Shown piece after piece: positions 21,835-34,690 of a DNA stretch of 64,000 nt. The position numbers were made by a program, and so were the translations under genes. The stretch covers positions 4,633,606-4,697,605 of the forward strand of contig JAJEKV010000052.1 of NCBI GenBank assembly GCA_021234155.1, written 5' to 3'. Each line of letters begins with the position of its first letter. The first letter of the stretch is position 1. This stretch comes from Isoetes taiwanensis (Eukaryota; Streptophyta; Lycopodiopsida; Isoetales; Isoetaceae). The notes below the pieces were generated by a model that saw nothing but the letters and a program-made list of their open reading frames with translations, was not told where the DNA came from and made no database searches.

Positions 21835-22340
21835 TCGACTTGGGAGTCGAGAAAGGCCCTCAAACTTGCGTTTCTGGCTTTGAGCTGCCAAAGGCAGCTC
21901 AAAGCCAGAAACGCAGGTTTTATGGGTCAGAAGGCCTTTCTCGACTCGCGAGTCGAGAAAGGCAGCTCAAAGCCAGAAACGCAGGTTTTATTTCTCGACT
22001 CGCGAGTCGAGATAGGCAGCTCAAAGCCAGAAACGCAGGTTTTATGGGTTCCATAAAACCTGCGTTTCTGGCTTTGAGCTGCCTTTCTCGACTCGCGAGT
22101 CGAGAAAGGCCTTCTGACCCATAAAACCTGTGTTTCTGGCTTTGAGGAGCCTTTCTCGACTCGCGAGTCGAGAAAGGCAACTCGACCCCTAAAACCGGTG
22201 TTTACGGCTTTGGTTTGCCTTTCTCGACTCATGAAGTCGAAAGGCCTTCTGACCCCTAAAACTTGCATTTTTCGCATTGAGCTGCCTTTCTCGACTCGCG
22301 AGTCGAGAAAGGCCTTCTGACCCCTAAAACCTGCATTTTA
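21835..22340. repeat. array of seven TCGACTCGCGAGTCGA palindromes in a large inverted repeat
   Basis: Five perfect 16-bp palindromes start at 21941, 21995, 22088, 22156 and 22291, with two degenerate ones at 21835 and 22224. To the right they recur every 67-68 bp with the spacer GGCCTTCTGACCCCTAAAAC. To the left the spacer is inverted. The array turns around at 22048-22050 (loop GTT), where TTTATGG meets CCATAAA, giving a near-perfect stem of over 40 bp that continues imperfectly for about 200 bp. A second hairpin with 22-bp arms lies at about 21869-21916. It has no coding role; the frames across it only translate the repeat. Confidence 0.9.
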
Positions 22341-23955
22341 TTTGCATGTAGCATCACTTGACTAATTTGATTTTGTCTCTTGCAGTCCTTATCTCGACCA
22401 AATAGTACATGCTTGGGAGCAATAAAAAGATCAGTTCATTAAAGAAAGGTGCCGAGAAGAGGGTGGTGACATCAGTTGGACATACAAGCACATGGCCCAT
22501 AAAGGAACTCCTCATATAAATTTCTATCGTCTGTAAGTTGCTCCGTGACTAGGAGAGAGCTCCACGCGCCCTTTGCACTAGGTGGTTCATGTGTGAAGAG
22601 GGTGTAATGATTGTGCCCATACGACCACTATGATCTCTTCACCCACTGTAATATATATTGTAATGAGCCCATTTATAAATATAAGGTATCTCAAAACTAG
22701 TATTTTTGGGTGATTAAGTAAACGATTTGCATAATTTTTGTTGGAATTTGTGATCTATTGTCTACCCACCTAAGAAAATAGAGCCAAAATGTTCAACTAA
22801 GAATCTTTTTCAATTAGAACTTGATAGGTCTAATGCATGTTTGCGTTGCATTGTTCTTGTTCTCGACACGCTATCCAAGAAAACTGGAAGAAAAGCTTGG
22901 ATGCACACTAATAGACAAAAATTCCAATTATGGCCAGTTTTCGGGTCGGGGTGCTTCTTTTTGTGTAAATTAACAGGGTTCCAAAAAAAAATGGGAATGG
23001 AATGAGTCCCACTTTAATTAAATACGACTTATATTCTATGATAACAGGTGTTGATTTGCATATTTTTATGTTTTCGCGATATTAGATGACATTATATGAA
23101 GCCGCCAAAACATATTTAGCTCAAACAAGTTGTTTGAGATTTTAAATTGTTTCTCCATTACTAGAACAAGTTTTGATGGAAGACTTGCGGCCATAAGTTG
23201 CCAACTCTAAGAGCTATAATATAACAATTTTTTGAAGTATTCAGCATTTTGATCTCAATTTTCACTAAAGAACTTTTTATACAGAATTTAGGATAAACAT
23301 AGAACTACAACGACATAAAAATATATGTGTGACCAAATTTTGGTTATTATTTGTAAGTTCGTATGGGATAAAAAAGCCAAGGTGGCATGGTCAGAATATG
23401 TCTATGTCATGAGAGAAAGTATGGGGAACTAGGATGTAAAGACCCAATGGTTCAAGCAAAAACTCTAGCAGCTAAATTTGTTTGGTGAGCAATTCATAAT
23501 GATAGATCACCGGCTATTGATCTAGTGAGATTCTGGTTCCAACAAGGCAAGATAAGAGGCAAACCCTCCACCCCTAAGGATGAGAATGAGTTTCCTTTTT
23601 ACAAGTTCACAATGTGTTCAGGCACATTCCCAGTTATGAGAAAAAATTTGGGAGCTTGGCAAAAAGTGTAAGACCTATTTTGCGTGGTTGATACTCCATG
23701 GGAAGCTGGAGGTCCTAATATACTTTGAAATGTACAAATTTGAGAGAAGGACCAACTTTCGTAGCATTGGTACACCCTCGTATTTTCATCAGATGGCGTG
23801 CAAAGGGAGTCACTAAGGTGGGGCATTTATGGGAAATGACAGATAGATTTCATGGACTAGACTAAGAGCCCTTGTGCCTATTGTAGAGCTAGGGAGTAGA
23901 ATGGTGTTCAAAGAGATAATGAGGAATGTTAATATGCTCTCAGGGAATGCAGGGC
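22341..23955. other. no recognised gene
   Basis: It contains the third copy of the dispersed repeat at 23006-23032. From about 23490 to 23660 and 23874 to 23955, plus-strand frames look somewhat protein-like (for example FYKFTMCSGTFPVM) but are broken and unidentified. They continue beyond the solo LTR at 25011, so they may belong to one old inserted-into element. Confidence 0.35.
23006..23032 (+). repeat. dispersed repeat, copy 3 of 3; inverted arm
   Basis: GTCCCACTTTAATTAAATAC plus GACTTAT, inverted relative to 19062-19088 and parallel to about 10511-10534. Confidence 0.6.
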
Positions 23956-25005
23956 TGATACGATTCATTAGTTTATGGGAAAACAGAGACTACTCAACAG
24001 TATCTTTATTGTATATCATGATCCGGTTACATCACATATGTCCTGACAAATACGTTGCTAAGCACGCTTAACCACCCAACCGGGTCCACAGGTTATGGCA
24101 GTGCAATGGCAATGGCAATTGGTATGGCAAACAGTCACTACAAACATTCTCTCGCTACTCCGCATAGCTCTTAAACAAGATCTGATAATCCACTTATCAG
24201 TTAAGAGGAATCCACTTAGAATCCAGCCCAAATCAAGGTCCTGCAACTCCGAGCAGAGGTCGGCCAGCACCTGCATCATCTCGGACTGGCTGACTGCTTC
24301 ACTATCTTAGAAACAGATCTCGGCTTGCCATTGATCCACTTCAATCCTTGTCTTTCAACCCCTGCAGCTACAGCCTAGCCCGCTCATCCATGTGAACCGG
24401 ATGCCAGAAAGATCACCACGAACTTCTGCTCGTCCAAGACTCACTATTCATGGCCCGGAAGTACTGCTTTCGGTTGCCCATCTGCGATCTGTCACAAATC
24501 GATGCCCCATCTGTAACTGGTCATAGCCCCTGTGTTGCTATTACTGCTCAATGTCAGCTCTCCGTAGACTCCTTTCTCTGTTACAGGTCGCTCCCCCTCT
24601 TATGTGCTGCTCACGTTTGCCTTTTTAATAATAAAGGCCCATCTCTTTAAAAATATCCATGCTTTGTCCCATATAAAGCAAGTGTAGATTAAAGACAAGA
24701 TATTGTCTTAAATAAGCGTAGGACCATCTTTAGCAGATTCCTTTTGGCATATTAATAGATTGCCCTTTTCCTCCACGACCCCATCTTTGGGTTGCATCCT
24801 TAACCCCAATAAAGTCAATGGTCCTTTATTGTTCAATAATTCATAACTATGCCCATGATAATATTCCTTGCCCATATACCACTAGGCAACAATTAGAGGT
24901 GTTTGCACAACTTTGCCATACTTTTGCCATATTTTTGCCACGCCCCCATAACCCTGGCGCCGTGGACCACTCCCCCGTGCTATGATACGGACTGACTCCG
25001 TATCA
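23956..25005 (-). mobile_element. solo copia LTR, 1050 bp, with 5-bp target duplication
   Basis: Plus-strand edges are TGATACGATTC and CCGTATCA, and both sides carry the 5-bp duplication AGGGC (23951-23955 and 25006-25010). On the minus strand the LTR starts TGATACGG, soon followed by GCACGGGGGAGTGGTCCACG. That word is shared with the start of the 3' LTR at 59086, so the families are related. It also carries GGTTGGG about 115 bp from its 3' end, like the LTRs at 52041 and 57506. No internal sequence is present, so it formed by LTR-LTR recombination. The two flanks would join as ...GCAGGGCCTGAGG. Confidence 0.9.
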
Positions 25006-25010
25006 AGGGC

Positions 25011-25579
25011 CTGAGGAAAAATGAATGTGTGGGGATGAAGCTGGTCACAAGGTTAGAAAAATATATGGCCTGCTAATGCTGCCACCTCCACTTAAGGCAG
25101 CTGATATATTGGGTTTGGATCAAGTACACAATAAGATTATTAACCAAGTCCACTTCTTTGTGTTCGAGGAATTTACAGTTTACTCGATGGATCAGTCTAC
25201 AAGATGGTTTATGTACTATGACTTGGTTACTAAATAGAGATATAGTGCATCATGATCTTTGTCCATTGGTCTGTTGAGCCTCTGATACGTGGATCATCTC
25301 TTCTTCTCTCCAAAAATAAACGACTTCTAGAGATGGGTTAGTCCAATTATCGGATTGGATATATATCAATTATCATGGCTAGAAATATTGGTCAGCCTAG
25401 GGGAAGATATCATCCAACTCTCTTTTACCAAGATATCTCTCTGGCGCATATGGGAACAGCACTGCGGAGTAGCTCTTGGTGGCCTAGTTACATCAATAGA
25501 CCGAATAAAAAAAATCAGTTCAATCAAGAGGTGGTTATCATGGCCCTAGTTCATCACTATAAGTTCGGCCATAACTACA
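25011..25579. other. no recognised gene
   Basis: A plus-strand open stretch (25025-25237) continues the unidentified sequence interrupted by the solo LTR. The rest is non-coding. Confidence 0.35.
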
Positions 25580-27435
<1,856 letters not shown>

Positions 27436-28845
27436 GGGAAATTTACCAAAATACCCTTAATTGTTGACTAAATTCCCAAAAAGCCCTTTATATATTTGAA
27501 ATTCCCAAAATGCCCTTAATTCTTAAGTATTTTACCAAAAAGCAAAACCCTGCAAATTTCTCAAATTGCCCCTTTCTGCCAATATCCTGCACATTTTCAC
27601 AATAGACATTTGGGTATGGTTCTTGTGGTTATTACATGATAATATCTAGGTTCCAAAAACTATAGCTTCTGTGTCTAATAGAATGAAAGAGGTTATTGCC
27701 AGCAATGGATCTTGTATTTCCAGGGGTTCATCATGTTTTTCGCATGAGACATCTAGATGTGAATCTTAAAAAGAGGTGTGCAACAATGGTGAATTCATCA
27801 AATGTTTCTTTTGGCAAGCTGCATATGCTAAATCTGTGGAGGCCTTTAATGAAGCTATCCAAAAAACGAGGGTAGTCAATAATGTGTTATGAAAGTCAAA
27901 ATGGGAAATTTACTAAAATGCCCTTAATTGTTGACTAAATTCCCAAAAAGCCCTTTGTATTTTTGAAATTCCCAAAATGCCCTTAATTCTTAAGTATTTA
28001 TCCAAATAGCCCTTTTCCACCAAAAAGCCTTGCAAATTGCCTCGTTCCATTAATGCTCTGCACATTTTTACAAGGTGCGATCATTCTTTACACGAATGGA
28101 AGTGTTTTTTACAGATCACAACAATTTAGAAATATAATTTTCAGAATACATTATTGACTATCCTTGTTTTTTGGATAACTTCATTAAAGGCCTCCACAGA
28201 TTTAGCATATGCAGCTTGCCAAAAGAAACATTTGATGAATTCACCATTGTTGCACACCTCTTTTTAAGATTCACATCTAGATGTCTCATGCGAAAAACAT
28301 GATGAACCCCCTGGAAACACAAGATCCATTGCTGGCAATAACCCCTTTCATTCTATTAGACACAGAAGCTATAGTTTTTGGAACCTAGATATTATCATGT
28401 AATAACTACAATAACCATACCCAAATGTCTATTGTGAAAATGTGCAGGATATTGGTGGAAAGGGGCAATTTGAGAAATTTGCAGGGTTTATTTTTTTTGG
28501 TGGAAAAGGGCTTTTTGGTAAAATACTTAAGAATTAAAGGCATTTTGGGAATTTCAAATATATAAAGGGTTTTTTGGGAATTTAGTCAACAATTAAGGGT
28601 ATTTTGGTAAATTTCCCAAAATTATATTTCTAAATTGTTGTGATCTGTAAAAAACACTTCCATCCGTGTAAAGAATGATCGCACCTTGTAAAAATGTGCA
28701 GAGCATTAATGGAACGAGGCAATTTGCAAGGCTTTTTGGTGGAAAAGGGCTATTTGGATAAATACTTAAGAATTAAGGGCATTTTGGAAATTTAAGGGCT
28801 TTTTGGGAATTTAGTTAACAATTAAGGCATTTTGGTAAATTTCCC
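27436..28845. repeat. interleaved inverted-repeat complex (MITE family)
   Basis: Two related blocks, L1 (27436-27895) and L2 (27903-28143), both start GGGAAATTTAC and share a subterminal word CCCTTAATTGTTGACTAAAT. They are followed by the inverted copies of L1 (about 28148-28617) and then L2 (28618-28845). The order is L1-L2-L1'-L2', not the nested L1-L2-L2'-L1' of a simple fold-back. Each member is AT-rich, non-coding and ends GGGAAATTT...AAATTTCCC, as expected for MITE tips. Confidence 0.85.
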
Positions 28846-29404
28846 TATAATTTATTTAAACTAATAGAATACATATCCTTATCATAGAAGAAAATAGAGC
28901 ATATCATTGCTTTGAAGAAATCAAGAAAGGTTTATATACCTGAGATCCTTACTGGTCCACATTCATTTTAAAGTCAAGAACTCTCTCATATTAATTGATT
29001 TCAATTTCAATTACGGGACATAAGTACCTTATGAGTTTCTCTATTCATTAAAAATAACTAATGTTTGTGATCTTGAAGATTTAGAGTGAAGTTTTCAGTG
29101 TCCATCCCAAGTTATCTGTTAGATTATGTGTTTTATAGATTTCGTGAACCTATGCATCCAATGATAATTCCAATACTCGTATTTTCAAACCTTTCAAGTT
29201 GTGGCGAGCGTGTTAAATATCATTCGCTGTCATGTTTGAACCAGCATAAAATCTGAAAAACTCCTTGTGTTTTTTCCTGGATGATATTTAAGACGCTTGA
29301 AGTGTGGAAGCAATGCAAAAAGAATGAACACTTCGTGACATACTCCCATGGTCTAAAGAACCCCTTAGAAATGGGATCTACAGATCCTCTGTAATTGGGA
29401 TGTA
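28846..29404. other. non-coding stretch
   Basis: AT-rich; no convincing coding sequence or repeat. Confidence 0.4.
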
Positions 29405-30607
29405 ATGGCACGTTCCGGTCTTCAAGCTCAACAAACGCCCATGTTTTTTCTTCCATGGAGTTTATTTTATCTTCCATGGAGTTTATTTTATGAGTTGCGG
29501 CCTTATCATAATGCTTCTCCATTCTTAAAGGGATTGTTAGATTCCTGGCACACAGTCAAAACTTTATTTCACATCAGTCCAACTGCTTGTGTACAGTTGA
29601 CTGCACCTTGTTGGTGGATCCCTCTGGTAGACAATCAACCACTTTGCTTTACAGTGCACCCATTGACTCAAAGACGTTGGAAAAGTCTTTGGAATCTTAA
29701 CTATTGCAAAGATGGTATGACTCGAGGCCGATTCTTCGACATGGGAGGCTTTTTCGCTTAAAAGTTTCTATTGGGGCGATGGGATAGAGTTCTTTGGCAA
29801 AAAGTTGCTGATTTTCTATAGCCTATTCTCGCCACACCAAGAAGATATTTTGGTATGGGTTTGTCATGAAGAAATTAAGGAGTGCAAACTTGTGAACTCT
29901 ATGTATCGCTTGTTGCTTGATAATCGATATTCTTCCTCCGCCTAATAAGTTGTCTCTTCAACTTCCTCCTCCTCAATGGCGTAAGGTGTGGTCTTGGGCA
30001 TGGGACAAGCTACTTCATCCTAAAGTGGCGCTCTTTGGTGGCGAGATTCTTCATAGGTGTCTCGGGTTAATGTGCTTGTCCATAAGTTTAACCCTAGAAT
30101 ATCAAATCGTTATCCGGTATGCAAAGCGTGGATCTGAGACCATTGAGCATTGCTTTTTCATGTATGAACACCTTAGACAGTATGGGACTGGTTGTTTTCC
30201 CTTTTTCGGTTTTCACTAACAAGTCAACAAGCGCTTTTGGCAATTTACCCAAGTACTTGGACAGAGTTATAAGGCCAGGCTTTTCATCTAGCAGCAGGAT
30301 GGTTGCTTTGGACTATCTGGAAAAGACGAAGATTGGTAATCTTCAAAGGTCTGGATGTGGCAGATAATCGTGTTCTCCAAGAAGCTCAAGGTTACATTGT
30401 AAAGTCGTATCATTGTTCTTCACTTGCCCCTCGCAAGAGGCGATTGATTTTTGAGGAGTTTTTGGATGTGCACTCTTATGCTTAGGCAGGTTGCTTCACT
30501 CGGTGGGTCTCCGCTTATCCGCTGAGATTTTATTCCTGTCTCTGCATTTATACTTGTATTTGACTCTTTGATTGAATAAAGTCTGGCGTCCTTCAACAAA
30601 AAAAAAA
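29405..30607 (+). pseudogene. plant L1-type LINE 3' fragment (zf-RVT) with poly-A
   Basis: The frame 29917-30219 reads WRKVWSWAWDKLLHPKVALF, then an ETIEHCFFMYEH segment with spaced Cys/His. This is the order of the zf-RVT domain that closes plant LINE ORF2 (W..LW....P.K...F.W......C..C....E...H....C). The frame breaks near 30119. The 3' UTR ends TTCAAC followed by an A-run at 30598-30607, a LINE poly-A tail. This is a different family from the LINEs with microsatellite tails. A tandem TTCCATGGAGTTTATTTTAT duplication lies near 29452. Confidence 0.7.
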
Positions 30608-30802
30608 GAATGAACAACAAATATAAAAAAGCTACAATGATGAAAAGTAAAAAACAGTCTACTATATATTTGTTTCCCATTGCTGGTCCACATGGCTTAG
30701 AATCATTTAGAAAGCCAGAACATCCTCACCTTAATCAATTTTAAACTCGCCCATATATAGTACTCTATTTGAGAAAATTAGCTGGTTGCTGGAATTAGTT
30801 GG

Positions 30803-30990
30803 CGTTTGAGTGTTTGGTCTAGTGGTAACACACTAGTTCTAGCAACTATAAGTCTCGAGTTCGAGATCATCCAGAATCACACCCTGAATTGTTGGGTCGT
30901 CAAATCCCATAGATGCAATGTAAAGTGGTTAGGGAAAGGGCCCAACCAAGCAAATTAAACCTATATGAATGTACACTCCGCCACTTTCAA
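30803..30990 (+). mobile_element. tRNA-derived SINE, copy 1
   Basis: A-box-like TGGTCTAGTGGTAACA (30815-30830) and B-box-like GAGTTCGAGATCATCC (30857-30872), spaced as in an RNA polymerase III promoter. They are followed by GGGCCCAACCAAGCAAATT and a tail including ACACTCCGCC. The same order of A-box, CACTAGTCCTAG/CACTAGTTCTAG, B-box and GGACCAACAAAG occurs at 49230 and 61150, which defines a family. Confidence 0.65.
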
Positions 30991-31236
30991 TTGCTTGAAC
31001 CTACATGAATGTCCACTCACTACTTTCAAAATTAAGTTGGAGAAGGTAGAAAATCACTGTATCATTGTATGTGACAAACAAACGACAAATAGCATTGACG
31101 ATAATAATTAAAAAGATTTACTTCTACACCTAACTTGTCTAATTAAGGACCATAATTGTCCATGTCTATTTATATTCAAATCTTACATATAGTAGTATGT
31201 TATTTTTAACATCAAGTTCTTGGTGATCTGGCATAT

Positions 31237-32092
31237 GTGATATCCTTCTACATGATAAGCAGTCTCAAGCTTCCAGTTGTTCTTGGTTTGCCTTGGTTTG
31301 AATTCCACCATCCAGAGATTGATTGGAAGAAGCGAGCAATCAAGGAATCTCAAAAAATTAGTGCACCCAAATCTCTCATTCTTATAGGGCCAGATTCTGA
31401 ACCCCACCAAGTTTCGACTATATCTCTAAAGAGATTATGCAAAGAGAGACAAAAGGCAGGAATGTTCCTGTTTGCAGTTTTTTTTTTTTTTTTTTTTGGA
31501 AGGCAAGAATGATCTGTATTGTATTCAAAAGATAAGAGTGTTTACACATACAGTGAGTCCAGAGGTGCTATCACTTCTCAAATCCATGAATAGCAGTCCA
31601 GACTCTAGATCCAGTACTTAGAGCCTCTCTCTACTTCTTCTCCATAGGATACTATAGGAGAGAAGAGCTCAGTTCCTAGGCTAAATTTTAATAAAACAAA
31701 CGGTCTAAGACCTTATTACAATGGCTCCACAATAGGCCTGATAAGAAATTTAAGCACCTGGTCATCAGATATGAGTTAATCCCGTCTCAATCGCCCAGGA
31801 TCAAAGGTTCAGGCTGCTACTTCCCATTCTAGAATGGCCATCAAGAGATCTTAGTAAGAAGGAACCACTTGAAGCATTCTCCGAAGGATATCCCAGCATC
31901 CAAGGCAAGGCTCATATTGCAGTATTAGCAACTCCATCTTCTAGTCCACATAGACAGAGGTCCAACTTCCGACAAAGTACCAAGAGTTTGCAGATGTTTC
32001 GACAAGGTGAAGGTCAGTACACTTCTAGAGCATCAGCCTTATGATTGTCCTACTGATCTGCAGTCAGAGAAGGAACTACCATGGGGGTCAAT
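31237..32092 (+). pseudogene. chromovirus protease-to-RT-linker fragment, interrupted
   Basis: The first part (31237-31450) reads PVVLGLPWFEFHHPEIDW, the protease-end signature of Tf1/Sushi-like gypsy elements. The minus-strand element at 42236 has the same motif (VLGLPWLELHNPQIDW). The second part (about 31965-32092) reads, in changing frames, YQEFADV and then EHQPYDCPTDL and ELPWGS, the segment leading into RT. Between them, a retroposed sequence on the minus strand is inserted. No RT follows. Confidence 0.7.
31478..31960 (-). mobile_element. retroposed insertion with 20-nt poly-A (minus strand)
   Basis: A run of T at 31478-31497 is the 3' tail of a minus-strand retroposon. The following sequence is foreign to the gypsy frame, which resumes at about 31965. 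The right border is approximate. No coding domain identified. Confidence 0.55.
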
Positions 32093-32190
32093 TTAATTTC
32101 CGTCGCCACTTCATCTATGTATAGTGATGAAGGCGAGTCCCCCCTGAGCATGTCTCCCATAAGTTTCAGCTTCTCATGAACACAAAAAAA

Positions 32191-32273
32191 TGTGTGTGTC
32201 TGTCTGTCCGTCCGTCCGTCCGTCTGTCCGTCCGTCTATCCGTCCGTCCGTCCGTCCGTCCGTCCGTCCGTCC
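32191..32273 (+). repeat. (TGTC/TCCG)n microsatellite
   Basis: TG and TGTC repeats grade into about 15 units of TCCG with a few interruptions. Confidence 0.97.
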
Positions 32274-33109
32274 TGTTAATTTGGGATTTTCAGGTGTAGA
32301 GAAAAATGTTTTTGGGATATTTTTTAAGTGATTTTTCTATGATTTTGGGGCCTTTAGCCACCGAAAAAAGGGCCAATTACAAAAAATTAGAAAAAATCTC
32401 TTTGGCTTTGATTTTGCTCTTCCCAATCTTCTTCTGCATATCGATATGCCCCCTTCAAATTATCGGCATGCATGTGCCATGATTGTGATGCCAGGATTGG
32501 CCATATATTGCGTCGGGATTCTGCCGATGTAGACTGCATTCTATCTTATTCGATTGCAAAAATGTTTAGTGGCTTGCAGGTCGGATTTGAGCTCCAGATA
32601 AAGGGTTTTGAGTGGTTCGATGATGCTTTCTGTCTATTCATAATATATTTGGTCGTCATTTGAGAATTAAGGAGGCTGAGTTTTGCATCATGGAGAACCA
32701 GATGATATGCTGCACCAAAGCTTAATCCTGTTATGCTGCATGGACTCGAGTTCCACTATCCTAAATCCAAAGAAAAGGTCAAGTCGGATATCCATCTTTG
32801 TATTTTGTCACAGAGGTAGAGGTAAACAATGGGTACTCTGATATTTACTTGATGTTTTAAGAATATTAAAAATGATCTTAAGCCCCATCTCTGCTTCTTT
32901 GAATAGTTCCAACAATGTCTGTCATTATATCACTACTATAATGGTGAGGGATGGATGAAGACACAAATATATTCCTGACTATGATCTGCCAGGCTATGGT
33001 AAAAAATACCTTGAGCTATTGTTGTGTAGATGGAAAATTAAAAAACTGCACATGGCATCTAGGAATTTGATATCTCTATAATCTACCTACCATTGGATAT
33101 CAATCTTGC
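32274..33109. other. non-coding stretch
   Basis: No gene or repeat recognised. A 63-codon frame at 32472 has no recognisable features. Confidence 0.4.
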
Positions 33110-34690
33110 CCAGCAATAGTTTGGCATAAGAAATGCAATAATTAGCATTTGCAACTATAATATATTCGATAAGAAAAATATTCTTTACGACCAAAGCTCT
33201 TCAGGTAAAAATTTGAGCTTCAATCCTGCTTATGATCTTTTTAAATATGACTGTTTAAACATGCATGATTATTTGATTGATGACTTCTTTATGAAAAATG
33301 TCTGCTATTTACTATGCAATTGAGACTAGATTCCATTGTTTATAGCATTCTTGATCTATGTAGGCTTATATCATTACATCTTTATGTAGAACTATCTGCC
33401 ATGATATAGAACTTTTTGAGAATAAGGCCGAATGTGTAGACTTAGATCTAACTGAAGCATCATTCCTTCTAAAGGTTAGATTAATCTAATCTATATTTTA
33501 TGCTCCTTTGCCTAGCATGGAAAATCATTCTTGCCCTGCAAGAGTTTGACATGGCAAATCCAATATTTAGCTTTTGCGGATATAAGCTTTTCTTATATAT
33601 TTGGTGAATAGTCTTTACGACCATAGTCGTTAAGGTAAACTTTTGAGCTCCATCCTTGCTTAGCATATATTGAAACATGACTAATCATTTGATTAATGAT
33701 CCCCTTCTGCAGTAACTATGCAAGACTCGATTCTCACTGCTTATAGCCTTCCTGACCTATCCGGTTGTTACATCATTACATCTGTAGGTAGAACTAATTG
33801 CAATAATATGGAACTTTCTGAGAACAAGGCCAAATGTGTAGACTTGGATCCCAATGAAGCATCTTCTAAAGGTCAGATTAATCTGATCTATATTTTATGC
33901 TCCTTTGCCTAGCATGAGAAATCATTCTTGCCCTGCAAGAGTTTGACGTAGAAAATGCAATATTTATTATTTGCAAATGCAATCTTTTTTTATAAATTTG
34001 ATAAGAATAGATAGCTATTAAGGTAAATATTTGAGCTCCATTTCTGCTTAACATCGACTGATCATTTGATTAACAGACAACTGTTGGTCACTATGCAAGA
34101 ATCGATTCTCATTGCTTATAGCCTTCCTGACCTATCCAGTCGTTACATCATTACATATCTATGCAAAACTATCTGCAGTAATATGGGACTTTCTGAGAAC
34201 AAGGCCAAATATGTAGACTTAGATCCCAATGAAGCATCTTCTAAAAGTCAGATTAATCTAATCTATATTTTGTGCTCCTTGCCTAACATGAGAAATCATT
34301 CTTGCCCTGCAAGAGTTTGACATAGCAAATGCAATATTTAGCATTTGCAAATATAATCTTTTTTTAAATGTTTAGTCAGAAAATTAGTCTTGACGACCAT
34401 AGCTATTAAAATAAACAATTGAGCTCCATTTCTACTTAGCATCTGCTAAAACATGATTGATCATTTGACTAATGACCCCTTCTACACGACAACTGCTGGT
34501 TACTATGCAAGACTCAATTCTCTTACAGTCTTCCTGACCTATATCCAGTCGTTACATCATTACATCCATATGTAGAACTATCTACAATAATATGAAACTT
34601 TTTGAGAACAAGGCCAAATGTGTAGACTTGGATCCAAATAAGAATCATTATGTCTAAAGGTCACATTAATGTAATTTATATGTTCCTTTG
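33110..34690 (+). repeat. tandem array, four units of about 400 bp
   Basis: The landmark GACTTAGATC/GACTTGGATC recurs at about 33440, 33841, 34217 and 34625 (spacing 401, 376 and 408). Units share TATAGCCTTCCTGACCTATC, GAGAACAAGGCCAAATGTGT and CATTCTTGCCCTGCAAGAGT. The frames at 33718-33912 and 34066-34320 are the same 60-residue reading of neighbouring units, so the array could derive from a repeated exon, but stops and indels break the others. The first unit is the most diverged. Confidence 0.85.

Noticed and set aside
21799-22277. Several overlapping frames with repeated ARNAGF or ESRKA motifs on both strands
   Set aside because: Translations of the palindrome array.
21835-22340. CRISPR-like array of palindromic repeats
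   Set aside because: Spacers are homologous to each other, the array inverts in its middle, there are no cas genes, and the sequence is plant nuclear DNA.
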